Source: Woeseiaceae bacterium
Lineage (GTDB): Bacteria > Pseudomonadota > Gammaproteobacteria > Steroidobacterales > Woeseiaceae
NCBI GenBank assembly: GCA_021773075.1
Contig: JAJFKT010000010.1
Coordinates: 1-64,000 of the forward strand
Direction: 5' to 3'
DNA length: 64,000 nt
The position numbers were made by a program, and so were the translations under genes. The first letter of the stretch is position 1; every line of letters begins with the position of its first letter. This document shows, one piece after another, positions 35,983-44,786 of the stretch. The notes under the pieces were generated by a model. The model worked only from the letters and a program-made list of their open reading frames with translations, did not search any database and was not told the DNA's origin.

Positions 35983-37044
35983 CTATCCCGTACTTCTAAT
36001 CGCGACTCCTTCTGGGCGCAAATTGGTATACCGGCTAAGCGTTCCCCAGCTGTCATGCAGTGTGAACTGCTGTACTTCGACGATCGAATATCCGGTTTCG
36101 AATAAGCGGCTAGTCGCCTCATGTCTGAGGTCGTGGAAATGTAGATCTTCTATTTCCAGTACGCGACATGCGCGCGTAAAAGCAGCGCCAATCGTTTTCG
36201 GCTCAAAAGGGAAAACCCGATCATTATTGTGCTTTTGCCGAACGATGATTTCCCACGCTTCGTGTGTGTACTTAAATCTTCGAAATAACTCCCTGTCTGA
36301 AGGGTGCTTCAAGTTCCGAACAATGCCGGTTCGAGTTTCTTCGTCATTGTCGCCGACTAATAAATTGGTGATCTCGCTTTGCCGGCGTGCCGAATGGACG
36401 GCAAACCAAATAATGTCTGACATTGGCAAACTCGAGCGGCGTTTTTCCTTATCGAGAAAAAACTCCGTGAGTTTGGAAAGTTCGGATTGCGACGGACGAC
36501 GGGACCTTACTTTCGATTTCGCGACCAGTTTCTCAGCCCTGAGGACTTCGTACGCGTCATCAATCACAGATAGGTCGACAGAAACGTTCCACGCTGCGCG
36601 TGCGTAACGCAAGATAATCCGTAGCCAGACCAAGTCATTATTTACAGTTGATGGCCCGGCTCCTGATTTGCGTCGAGCCCGAACATGTTCGATCAAGTCA
36701 GACGATTTGATGTCACCCAGGTCAATGTTTGCCAGGCTCGTTTTTTCGAGGAATTTTATGTGCGCTGATTTGCTTCGGCCCATTGGGCGAATTTCAGAGA
36801 CTTCATTGCGATACTTCAATAGAATCTTGTGCAGTGGGCCCCGCAAGGCGAGTTGTTTTCTTTTGGGTACGGCATCCGGTTTGCCGAGTTGGTTTTCAAG
36901 TTGCGTGGCCCACTCAGTGGCGAGTCGGCGTCGATCAAAGGTCCTGGATTCTCTGTGAACCAGGCGACCTTCACGTTTAATTCGAACTTCGGCCTGATAG
37001 GCTAGTTTGCCATCACGACGTCGGCGCGGTCGAATCGTGGCCAT
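35983..37044 (-). CDS. Tyrosine integrase next to dusA
   Basis: 353 residues. Basic N-terminus (MATIRPRRRRDGKLAYQ), a core-binding SAM-like domain (about 60-170) and a catalytic domain with Arg in SARRQSEITN, HDLRHEATS, His in LHDSWGTLS and the Tyr in SRYTNL. Integrases of genomic islands that insert at the 5' end of dusA occupy this position. It ends only 31 bases from the sugar-acid operon, so the island probably includes the uronate genes to its left. Confidence 0.87.
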   Translation of the reverse strand: MATIRPRRRRDGKLAYQAEVRIKREGRLVHRESRTFDRRRLATEWATQLENQLGKPDAVPKRKQLALRGPLHKILLKYRNEVSEIRPMGRSKSAHIKFLEKTSLANIDLGDIKSSDLIEHVRARRKSGAGPSTVNNDLVWLRIILRYARAAWNVSVDLSVIDDAYEVLRAEKLVAKSKVRSRRPSQSELSKLTEFFLDKEKRRSSLPMSDIIWFAVHSARRQSEITNLLVGDNDEETRTGIVRNLKHPSDRELFRRFKYTHEAWEIIVRQKHNNDRVFPFEPKTIGAAFTRACRVLEIEDLHFHDLRHEATSRLFETGYSIVEVQQFTLHDSWGTLSRYTNLRPEGVAIRSTG

Positions 37045-37186
37045 TTAGTTTCCATTTGGGTAAGAAAAGTGCGTCATTTGCGGTGCGTCATTAGCTATAT
37101 TTGGTACAAAATAGATAACATTAAGTACAGAATGAGTTGAAAATAGAACAACATAAGTTATTGAAAAAAATAGTAAAAAGACGATA
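37045..37186. other. AT-rich gap between integrase and dusA
   Basis: 142 bases, visibly more AT-rich than the flanks, with no gene. It is the expected place for the integrase promoter, the dusA promoter and one attachment half-site. The conserved dusA 5' coding region begins right after. Confidence 0.5.
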
Positions 37187-38167
37187 ATGCTAGACTACTC
37201 AACAAAAAACAAAGTGTCAATTGCGCCGATGATGGACTGGACGGATCGACACTGCCGCTATTTCATGCGACTCCTAAGTCCTTCGGCATTCCTCTACACC
37301 GAAATGATCACCGCAGCTGCGATTCATCACGGCGATAGCGATCGCTTTCTGCGCTTTAATAAAGAAGAGCATCCGCTGGCATTGCAATTGGGCGGCAGTG
37401 ATCCTGCCTGGATGGCCAGCGCGACGGTGAAAGCGAACGAATACGCTTACGACGAAATCAACATCAATGTCGGTTGCCCCAGCGACAAAGTGCAAAGTGG
37501 TCAGTTCGGTGCCTGTCTAATGGCGACACCTGACGTTGTCGCCGAGTGTTATCGCGCTATGCAGGGCGAATCCGACATTCCGATCACTGTGAAAACGCGA
37601 ATCGGCATTGATGACAAGGACAGCTACGAATTCCTGGTCGACTTCGTGGGCCAACTGGTCGAGGTCGGTTGTCGCAAGTTTATCGTGCACGCCCGCATAG
37701 CCATTCTGGACGGCTTGAGCCCGAAAGATAATAGAACCATCCCACCGCTCAACTATGAGCGCGTCTATCGGCTGAAGCGTGATTTCCCGCAGCTCGAGAT
37801 TGTCTTAAATGGTGGTTTGGCGGATAGCGAACAGGTGGATGAGGTGCTGCAGCATGTTGATGGTGCGATGATCGGTCGGCAGGCTTATCACCAGCCGTAT
37901 TTTCTGGCGGAACTGGAGCAGCATTTCGATCCGAACTGGACCTTGCCAAAACGCAGCGACATTGTTGAACAGATGCTGCCCTATGTAGAGTCAGTTCTGG
38001 CGGTGGGTGAGCCCCTCGGGCGCATCACGCGTCATATGCTTGGCCTGTATGCCGGACTGCCGGGTGCGCGTGCCTGGCGTCGTTATATCAGCCAGCATTC
38101 GCACCTCAAGGGCGCCGGGCCCGAGGTGTTGCTAAACGCGATCGCGGCGCTTCCATCTGCGGCTTAA
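37187..38167 (+). CDS. dusA: tRNA-dihydrouridine(20/20a) synthase
   Basis: 326 residues. The start (SIAPMMDWTDRHCRYF, 10-25) is the highly conserved FMN-binding beginning of DusA; ININVGCPSDKVQSG holds the catalytic Cys, and KTRIGIDD and FIVHAR follow. Reduces uridines in the tRNA D-loop with NADPH. Its 5' end is a known attachment site for islands and prophages, and an integrase is adjacent. The gene is intact. Confidence 0.95.
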   Translation: MLDYSTKNKVSIAPMMDWTDRHCRYFMRLLSPSAFLYTEMITAAAIHHGDSDRFLRFNKEEHPLALQLGGSDPAWMASATVKANEYAYDEININVGCPSDKVQSGQFGACLMATPDVVAECYRAMQGESDIPITVKTRIGIDDKDSYEFLVDFVGQLVEVGCRKFIVHARIAILDGLSPKDNRTIPPLNYERVYRLKRDFPQLEIVLNGGLADSEQVDEVLQHVDGAMIGRQAYHQPYFLAELEQHFDPNWTLPKRSDIVEQMLPYVESVLAVGEPLGRITRHMLGLYAGLPGARAWRRYISQHSHLKGAGPEVLLNAIAALPSAA

Positions 38168-38323
38168 ATAAATAATCACAGCGATGAACACGACCGGAAG
38201 TAACAGGTGGTGCGCGCCAAAAAACTGATGACTGAGTGACGTAACGACGTTGCCATCCACCGAGTGAGCAAGCGCCGAACTGGTCGCGCCGGCCAACAAA
38301 ATCATCCCAATTGTCTTTTGCAT
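38132..38323 (-). CDS. Small membrane protein with His-rich outer loop
   Basis: 63 residues from the ATG at 38323, preceded by aggag. A signal-like start ends SALAHS, then HQFFGAHHLLLPVVFIAVII is a membrane span, followed by the basic stop RRWKRRDRV. The His residues (AHS, SHQ, AHH) near the outer face recall the start of HupE/UreJ nickel permeases, but only one helix is present. Position next to the hyp genes makes a metal-related role possible. Its end overlaps the dusA end by 36 bases. Confidence 0.6.
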   Translation of the reverse strand: MQKTIGMILLAGATSSALAHSVDGNVVTSLSHQFFGAHHLLLPVVFIAVIIYLSRRWKRRDRV

Positions 38324-38468
38324 CGTGAATTCTCCTGGTACCTGAAATCGCACAGGTGCAACTCCCCGCAAGTTAAAGATAGGCCCACTGCAACCACAAC
38401 GAAATAGGCGTAATTACGTAGGTTACCGCGCCAAATCAGGGCCTATGATCAATGCTAAGGGAGTAGCT

Positions 38469-38696
38469 ATGTGCCTCGCGGTGCCAATGAAAATATCGGC
38501 GATTGACGGCTTTCTGTGCACCTGTGAGGCGCGTGGAATTGAGCGTGAGGTTAGCCTGTTCATGATGCAGGACGCCGCTCTAAAAGTCGGTGATAACGTC
38601 CTGGTACATGTTGGCTACGCCATCCAGAAAGTATCCGCTGACGAGGCCGCCGAATCCTGGCAATTGTTTGATGAAATGCTGGCGGCGGAAGGCTGA
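38469..38696 (+). CDS. hypC: Hydrogenase maturation chaperone HypC
   Basis: 75 residues from the ATG at 38469 (gggag at -10). MCLAVPMKI is the HypC start; Cys2 holds the iron-dicyano intermediate and binds HypD and the large subunit. A codon extension upstream (to 38445) is rejected. First gene of hypCBDFE; 15 bases precede hypB. Confidence 0.95.
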   Translation: MCLAVPMKISAIDGFLCTCEARGIEREVSLFMMQDAALKVGDNVLVHVGYAIQKVSADEAAESWQLFDEMLAAEG

Positions 38697-38711
38697 GCGA
38701 GGAGCGAAATT

Positions 38712-39410
38712 ATGTGTGGTACCTGTGGTTGCAATGTTCCCCATGCCGACAGCCACGTTCATGAGTCTGTTGTTGTCCTGAAAGGACTGTTGGACGAAAA
38801 TGATCATCAGGCGGCTCATAATCGGGAACACTTCAAACGTCACGGCGTACTCGCCATTAATCTGATGTCATCGCCCGGTGCGGGTAAAACGGCACTTCTG
38901 GAGGCGACCATTGAAGCACTCTCCGGCCGCGTAGCTGTTGCCGTTATCGAGGGCGATCTCGAGACAGAAAACGACGCCGAGCGCATTCGCGCCAAGGGCA
39001 TTCCCGCAGTGCAAATTACGACAGGCAGTGCCTGTCATCTGGACGCTCACATGGTGCATGACGCGCTGCACAAGATGGACCTTCAGGACATCGATATCTT
39101 GTTCATCGAAAACGTCGGTAATCTGGTTTGCCCGGCGAGTTTTGACCTCGGCCAACACGCGAACGTCGCGTTGCTGTCGACGCCGGAGGGCCACGATAAA
39201 CCAGCCAAGTACCCGGTGATGTTTCGTGCGGCAGACCTGATGTTGATCACCAAGTCGGACCTGCTGCCCGTGCTTGATGACTTCGACCCGGCGATTGCGG
39301 AGCGCTGCTTGCGTGAGCTTGCGAGTTCCGCTCCAGTGATCGATTTGTCTGCGAAGACCGGCGAGGGCATGCAGCGCTGGTTCGATTGGCTGGACACGGC
39401 ATTGAGCTGA
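38712..39410 (+). CDS. hypB: Nickel-inserting GTPase HypB
   Basis: 232 residues. The CGTCGC start (2-7) is the high-affinity nickel site; only a short His segment follows (HADSHVHES), not the long His tract of some HypB. P-loop SSPGAGKT near 54-61, nickel/zinc Cys-His in GSACHLDAHM, and NKSD-equivalent TKSDLL. It loads nickel into the hydrogenase active site with HypA. ATG of hypD overlaps the stop. Confidence 0.95.
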   Translation: MCGTCGCNVPHADSHVHESVVVLKGLLDENDHQAAHNREHFKRHGVLAINLMSSPGAGKTALLEATIEALSGRVAVAVIEGDLETENDAERIRAKGIPAVQITTGSACHLDAHMVHDALHKMDLQDIDILFIENVGNLVCPASFDLGQHANVALLSTPEGHDKPAKYPVMFRAADLMLITKSDLLPVLDDFDPAIAERCLRELASSAPVIDLSAKTGEGMQRWFDWLDTALS

Positions 39411-40534
39411 TGAAGAATGCGGCGCAATGGCTGGACGCGCTGCGAGGTCTCGACATCGACGAGCCTGTGCGCATCATGAATGTGTGTGGTGGACACGAAC
39501 GGTCCATTTCTGTCGCCGGTTTGCGCACCGCGCTACCGCAAAAAATCGAACTGATACCCGGCCCGGGTTGCCCCGTCTGCATTTGTCCGGAAGAAGATGT
39601 TTATGAAGCAATTCAACTCGCGCTAAACGAAGACATTACCTTGGTAGCGTTCGGCGACATGCTGCGGGTCCCGGTGAATGTTCCTAAACGCGAGCCACGT
39701 TCACTGGAGCAGGCCAAAGCAGCAGGCGCCGATATTCGCCCCATCGCATCGCCAGCTGAAGCAGTGCGAATTGCCCGCGCCAACGCAAGCCGACGCGTTG
39801 TGTTTTTCGCCGCGGGATTCGAAACCACAACGGCACCGGTTGCTGCGATGTTGGCAGAGGGTGCACCCGAGAACTTGCTGGTTCTGCTCTCGGGACGACT
39901 GACCTGGCCCGCCGTGGCGATGTTGCTTGAGTCCGAAGCGCCGGGATTTGACGCGCTGATCGCACCGGGCCACGTTGCGACAGTCATGGGCCCCGAGGAG
40001 TGGCAGTTCGTGGTCGACAAACACGGCTTGCCGGCTGCCGTGGCGGGTTTCAGGCCGGACACTTTGCTGGCGGCAATGTACTCGGTACTCGTGCAGCTGC
40101 AATCGGGCCGCAGAGCACTCGACAATTGTTATCCAGAGGTAGTGCGAGCGGGTGGCAACGCCGTTGCACGGCAGCAGCTGGATCAAGTAATGGAGGTGTA
40201 CGACGCCAACTGGCGTGGCGTTGGCGTGATCCCCAAATCAGGCTATCGACTGCGTGAAGAATATGCCGCTCACGATTCGCGGCGAGTATTCCGATCTTAT
40301 GCCGATGAATCGCGCAAGCGCGTCGGTGAAATGCCGCCCGGTTGCGATTGCGCCAGAGTGGTGCTGGGCAAGATCTACCCCAATCAATGCCGCTTGTACG
40401 GCTTAGCCTGTACGCCGCGAAAACCGATCGGACCGTGCATGGTTTCGGACGAGGGTGCCTGCCGAATCTGGTGGTCGTCCGGTTACCGGGACAATCAGTG
40501 GGAAGGCCGCAATCAGGAGCGGGCCGATGCCTAA
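39410..40534 (+). CDS. hypD: Hydrogenase maturation protein HypD
   Basis: About 374 residues from the ATG that overlaps the hypB stop. The iron-sulfur protein that assembles Fe(CN)2CO with HypC: NVCGGHERS (conserved Cys with the His pair), PGPGCPVCICP, FAAGFETTTAP, and the C-terminal Cys cluster CDCARVVLGKIYPNQC, then GPCMVSDEGAC. Its stop overlaps hypF. Confidence 0.95.
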   Translation: MKNAAQWLDALRGLDIDEPVRIMNVCGGHERSISVAGLRTALPQKIELIPGPGCPVCICPEEDVYEAIQLALNEDITLVAFGDMLRVPVNVPKREPRSLEQAKAAGADIRPIASPAEAVRIARANASRRVVFFAAGFETTTAPVAAMLAEGAPENLLVLLSGRLTWPAVAMLLESEAPGFDALIAPGHVATVMGPEEWQFVVDKHGLPAAVAGFRPDTLLAAMYSVLVQLQSGRRALDNCYPEVVRAGGNAVARQQLDQVMEVYDANWRGVGVIPKSGYRLREEYAAHDSRRVFRSYADESRKRVGEMPPGCDCARVVLGKIYPNQCRLYGLACTPRKPIGPCMVSDEGACRIWWSSGYRDNQWEGRNQERADA

Positions 40535-42791
40535 TGCCGCCCAGATTACGCTGACGGGTCATGTGCAGGGCGTGGGATTTCGTCCGTTCGTATATCGGCT
40601 GGCCCGCCAGCATCAGTTGACAGGTTTCGTGCAGAACCGCTTGGGGGAGGTTGATATCCTGGCTTGTGGTCGAGCGGAATCGCTGCAGCAATTTCAGCAG
40701 GACCTGATCGATCAGGCGCCGCCGCTCGCGCGGCCGAGCGTGTTGCGATTCGAGGCAGTTAATTCCGTCACTTTTGACGACTTCAATATCGTTGCAAGCG
40801 CGGGTGACGCCAATGCTCGGGTGTTCGTGCCTGCTGATCATTTCATGTGCGATGACTGCAGGACGGAACTGAATGATCCGGCCGACCGGCGCTATCGCTA
40901 TCCATTCATTAACTGCACACAATGTGGACCGCGCTACACGCTAATAATGTCGCTGCCCTACGATCGCGAAAATACAAGTATGTCGAGCTTCGCACTGTGC
41001 GCGGAATGTAGAGCGGAATACGAAAACTCGCTTGACCGTCGTTTTCATGCAGAACCGATCGCGTGTCCTGCGTGCGGGCCCGGTCTGAATTTTGAAAAAG
41101 GTGGTCACTCTGAATACAGCGACTCGGACAGAGAGCTCGCTGCGGCCGTTGCCGAACTGAAGTCCGGCCGAATTGTTGCGGTAAAAGGCATCGGCGGTTA
41201 TCACCTGATGTGTGATGCACGCAACGAATTGGCGGTCGCCCGACTGCGATTGCGAAAACAGCGGCCGGACAAACCGCTGGCAGTCATGTTCCCGATGACA
41301 GGTGACAACGGACTCGGCGAGGTACAGAAGTCGGCGCGCGTCGATGCAAAGGAAGTGGAGCGATTGATAAGTCCCTCGCGCCCCATCGTACTGCTTCAGA
41401 AACGAGCCAGCACCGGGCTGGCAGACGGTATTGCGCCCGGCCTTGGCGAGATTGGAGTTTTTCTGCCTTACAGTCCTTTGCACGACTTGTTGTTGTGCGA
41501 TTTTGGTGGCCCGTTGGTCGCCACATCGGCGAACATCAGTGGCGAGCCGGTGCTGACTGAAAACGATGACGTGTCGTCACGGCTGTCTCATATCGCTGAT
41601 TCTTATCTACACCACGACAGACCGATCGTCAGACCGGCGGATGATCCGGTATGCCGCAAAATAGCCGGTAGAATTCGGCCGCTGCGCATGGGACGCGGTT
41701 CAGCACCGTGTGAAATCGAGTTGCCATGGCGATTGCAGGAAACCGTACTCGCCGTCGGTGGGCACATGAAAGGCTCGCTCGCGCTGGGTTGGGAAAACCG
41801 CGCAGTGGTTTCGCCGCACATTGGCGAAATGGACAACAGCAGGAGTTTTGCGGTGTTCGAGCAACTCGTCGATGATTTGCAGGCGCTTTACGGCGTGCAT
41901 GCCAAGCGCATCGTCAGTGACGCGCACTCGGGATATACCACACACCGCTGGGCACGACGGTATGGTTTGCCGTTTGATACCGTGTTTCATCATCAGGCGC
42001 ACGCGTCGGCGCTTGCAGCGGAACTCGGCGGCACTGAGCCGTGGCTTATGTTCACGTGGGATGGCGTAGGTCTTGGAGAAGACGGTTCGCTATGGGGTGG
42101 CGAAGCGCTATACGGCGCGCCGGGTCACTGGCAGCGGCTCGCAAGCTTGCGTTCATTCCGGCTACCCGGTGGCAGTTTGGCGGGCCGTGAGCCCTGGCGC
42201 AGTGCGGCAGGAATGTATTGGGAGTGCGGCGAGGATTGGGGCAATTGCCCTGACGACGGGCTTGCAAAAGCAGCGTGGCAAGCGGGAATGAACAGCCCGG
42301 TGAACAGTGCCGTCGGACGCCTGTTTGACGCGGCTGCCGCATTAATTCTCGATCTGCCAGTCGTCAGTTTTGAGGCAGCGGGCCCGATGTTTCTGGAGTC
42401 AATTTGTAAGTCAACACGAGCACCGATTTCATTGCCATTGACGGCGGATGATGAGGGCATTCTGCGTACGGATTGGGCGCCGCTCTTGCCAATGCTGTCA
42501 GACGCAGCTTTACCCGCCAGCGAACGTGCGGAGATTTTTCATTCCAGTCTGGCGAGCGCGATTCTGCAGCAGGCCAGAGCAGCCAGATCTCTGCATGATG
42601 TGAATCGCGTCGGACTCACCGGCGGCGTTTTTCAGAACAATGTGCTTGCGTCGCAGGCTGTCGGTCTACTGAGGCAAGACGGATTCGAGGTTCACCTGCC
42701 ACTGCGGCTGCCGTGTAACGACGCGGCGTTGAGCTTTGGACAGATTGCCGAAGTTGCAGCGCGGGACGAGCGGGAGAATATTGATGGATGA
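40527..42791 (+). CDS. hypF: Carbamoyltransferase HypF
   Basis: About 754 residues from the ATG at 40527. Domains in order: acylphosphatase (TGHVQGVGFRPFVYRLA), two zinc fingers (CDDCRTEL with CTQCGPRYT; CAECRAEY with CPACGP), YrdC-like (KGIGGYHLMCDA, KQRPDKPLAVMFP) and a C-terminal Kae1-like ATPase with HHQAH. Makes the cyanide ligands from carbamoyl phosphate with HypE. Overlaps hypD and hypE. Confidence 0.95.
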   Translation: MPNAAQITLTGHVQGVGFRPFVYRLARQHQLTGFVQNRLGEVDILACGRAESLQQFQQDLIDQAPPLARPSVLRFEAVNSVTFDDFNIVASAGDANARVFVPADHFMCDDCRTELNDPADRRYRYPFINCTQCGPRYTLIMSLPYDRENTSMSSFALCAECRAEYENSLDRRFHAEPIACPACGPGLNFEKGGHSEYSDSDRELAAAVAELKSGRIVAVKGIGGYHLMCDARNELAVARLRLRKQRPDKPLAVMFPMTGDNGLGEVQKSARVDAKEVERLISPSRPIVLLQKRASTGLADGIAPGLGEIGVFLPYSPLHDLLLCDFGGPLVATSANISGEPVLTENDDVSSRLSHIADSYLHHDRPIVRPADDPVCRKIAGRIRPLRMGRGSAPCEIELPWRLQETVLAVGGHMKGSLALGWENRAVVSPHIGEMDNSRSFAVFEQLVDDLQALYGVHAKRIVSDAHSGYTTHRWARRYGLPFDTVFHHQAHASALAAELGGTEPWLMFTWDGVGLGEDGSLWGGEALYGAPGHWQRLASLRSFRLPGGSLAGREPWRSAAGMYWECGEDWGNCPDDGLAKAAWQAGMNSPVNSAVGRLFDAAAALILDLPVVSFEAAGPMFLESICKSTRAPISLPLTADDEGILRTDWAPLLPMLSDAALPASERAEIFHSSLASAILQQARAARSLHDVNRVGLTGGVFQNNVLASQAVGLLRQDGFEVHLPLRLPCNDAALSFGQIAEVAARDERENIDG

Positions 42792-43785
42792 CACCAGGAT
42801 TTCGCTGGCGCACGGCAATGGTGGCCGCTTTATGCGTGAGCTTATCGAGCAAATATTCGCCAAAAATTTCGGGTCGTCGGAGCTCAACGTTGAAGCAGAT
42901 GCGGTTCCGATCGCACTTGGCGAAGGCGAAGTCCTTATGACCACAGACGGATTTACGGTACAGCCTCTGGAATTCCCTGGTGGCGATATCGGCTCGCTTT
43001 CAGTGCACGGAACGACGAATGATCTTGCGGTTGCAGGCGCGCGCCCAATGTTCCTGACGCTGAATGCCTTCATCGAGGAAGGTTTCGAGATAGAGCGTCT
43101 GGATCGAATCGTCGCAAGTCTGGCAAAGGCGGCAAAGGAGTCCGGCGTCAAAGTCTGTGCGGGCGACACGAAGGTCGTTCGGCGCGGTGAGGGCGGCGGC
43201 TTGTATCTGGCGACGACCGGCGTCGGGGTGCGTTTGCCTGGCGTTGTTCCAGCCATGAACAAAATTCGAAACGGCGATGCCGTCATTGTCAGCGGAACGG
43301 TTGGCGACCATGGTACCGCTGTGATGTTGGCGCGCGAAGAGTTCGGACTACGAGGCGAACTCATATCTGACGCAGGGCCGGTGATGGCGTTGACGGAGTC
43401 ATTGCTGTCACTCGACGGCTTGCGATTCATGCGCGATCCAACGCGCGGTGGTATCGCCTCGATTGCGCATGAAATAAATCGCGCAACCGGATTCGGCGTG
43501 CGCTTTACAGCGGATATTCCTGTCAAGGAGCAGGTGCAGTCAGTTTGCGACATGCTTGGATACGACCCCTATTACCTCGCCTGTGAGGGTCGTGTTGTTG
43601 CTGTCATTGCAGAGGAACAGGCGGAACACGCACTGCAGTTGTGGCGGCTTCTCCCGGAAGGTGCGGCAGCGGCCCGCATAGGTCGTATTACTGGAACCGG
43701 TGATCGCGTTATTCTTGAAACAGCGCTGGGTGGGGAACGTTTTCTGGAAGAACTAGAGGACGATCCACTGCCGCGGATTTGTTAG
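42784..43785 (+). CDS. hypE: Carbamoyl dehydratase HypE
   Basis: About 333 residues. Starts inside the hypF end (LAHGNGGRFM), has TTDGFTVQPLEFPGGDIG, LAVAGARPMFL and RDPTRGGIAS, and ends PRIC, whose last Cys accepts the carbamoyl group and is dehydrated to a thiocyanate. Its end overlaps the convergent hypA stop by four bases. Confidence 0.95.
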   Translation: MDDTRISLAHGNGGRFMRELIEQIFAKNFGSSELNVEADAVPIALGEGEVLMTTDGFTVQPLEFPGGDIGSLSVHGTTNDLAVAGARPMFLTLNAFIEEGFEIERLDRIVASLAKAAKESGVKVCAGDTKVVRRGEGGGLYLATTGVGVRLPGVVPAMNKIRNGDAVIVSGTVGDHGTAVMLAREEFGLRGELISDAGPVMALTESLLSLDGLRFMRDPTRGGIASIAHEINRATGFGVRFTADIPVKEQVQSVCDMLGYDPYYLACEGRVVAVIAEEQAEHALQLWRLLPEGAAAARIGRITGTGDRVILETALGGERFLEELEDDPLPRIC

Positions 43786-44132
43786 TGTGCGGTACTCAGT
43801 TCGACACGCTCGAGAATCATTTCATCGCCGCTGATAATACGGGTACGAAAGTCACCACAGGATGCGCACAACAGTCGATTCGGTTTCGCTGCTGATTCAG
43901 ATCCACATTGCGTGCAGCAGATGATCACCTCGCCATCGTCAATAAACAGCTCTGCATTTTCGGCGATCGTGCCGATGGCAGCGAGTGGGTAGGCCTTACG
44001 AATTAGATTGGGCTCCACTCCCGATAACGGCCCGACTTTCAAATACACTTGTTCGACAGCCGTCGCGTTGTGTTGCTTTGCGATGGTCTCGACTTGCTGC
44101 ATTAGCGCGAGGCAAACGGATAGTTCATGCAT
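43782..44132 (-). CDS. hypA: Nickel chaperone HypA
   Basis: 116 residues: MHELSVC start (nickel-binding His2) and a zinc loop with CTQCG and CASCG. Works with HypB. It is the last gene of the hup operon; its start touches the hybE-type gene stop at 44132. Confidence 0.95.
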   Translation of the reverse strand: MHELSVCLALMQQVETIAKQHNATAVEQVYLKVGPLSGVEPNLIRKAYPLAAIGTIAENAELFIDDGEVIICCTQCGSESAAKPNRLLCASCGDFRTRIISGDEMILERVELSTAH

Positions 44133-44587
44133 CAGGCTGTACTCGCGCCGGAAAATAGCGCGCGACGACTCATGACATGCTTTTTGTGTGTCTTATTGAA
44201 GACCTCGCACATAACTTCATCCGCCAGCATTCGCGCAGTTTCCTGATTCGGAATATCGCTAACCGAGCTGAACAGCACCGCGCTCAGGTAAGTACCGAGT
44301 ACCTCGTCGCTGGCGACGGTGAACTCAATCGGTCCGGACGGAAACTGAATCGTTATTTTTGCGCCTGCAGAATGGGTGGTGCTGAGATCTTCTACGGGCA
44401 GGATGACGAGATTGACGAACCAGGGCGTGATCAATACGCCGAGCTGGTGTTCCTCGAATTCTCGAAAACCTACGGCTTCGACCGCCAGTGCCGCGTTAAC
44501 GAAGGGCATGTCCTGCATTTTCTCACGGTGTATGGATTCGAATCGCGCAAGCAGATCGTGGGGTGAGTTTGTCAGGTGCGTACTCAC
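44132..44587 (-). CDS. hupJ: Hydrogenase assembly chaperone HupJ/HybE
   Basis: 151 residues of the HybE family (PF11939-type): MQDMPFVNAALAVEAVGF, GVLITPWFVNLVILP and FPSGPIEFTV are characteristic. Thought to help mature the small subunit and check its Tat export. Between hupI and hypA with one-base spacing. Confidence 0.85.
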   Translation of the reverse strand: MSTHLTNSPHDLLARFESIHREKMQDMPFVNAALAVEAVGFREFEEHQLGVLITPWFVNLVILPVEDLSTTHSAGAKITIQFPSGPIEFTVASDEVLGTYLSAVLFSSVSDIPNQETARMLADEVMCEVFNKTHKKHVMSRRALFSGASTA

Positions 44588-44588
44588 G

Positions 44589-44786
44589 TTAGCGAGTCAC
44601 CGGAATAAAGGCGTTGGGACTTGCGTCGCATTGCGGGCATCGCCAATGGGCGGGCAACGCAAGAAAAGCTGTACCCGGTGGCACCTGTTCGACCGTGTCA
44701 CCGATTTCCGGGTCATACACATACCAGCAGATCCTGCACTCAAGCTTTGCCCTGTCATCAAGACGGTTCACGCGGTTTTTGGCCAA
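44589..44786 (-). CDS. hupI: Rubredoxin HupI
   Basis: 65 residues with CRICWYVYDPEIGD and CPQCDA, the two CxxC pairs that hold one iron. Such rubredoxins in hup operons protect or assemble the small-subunit clusters under oxygen. Start overlaps the hupH end by 19 bases. Confidence 0.93.
   Translation of the reverse strand: MAKNRVNRLDDRAKLECRICWYVYDPEIGDTVEQVPPGTAFLALPAHWRCPQCDASPNAFIPVTR

Noticed and set aside
37216..37260. A second copy of the dusA start marking the other island end
   Set aside because: I looked by eye for the conserved dusA start in the left part and between genes and found no copy; it may lie outside the window.
39613..40922. Long minus-strand frames opposite hypD and hypF
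   Set aside because: They are antisense shadows of GC-rich coding sequence; the plus-strand frames are unmistakable hyp genes.
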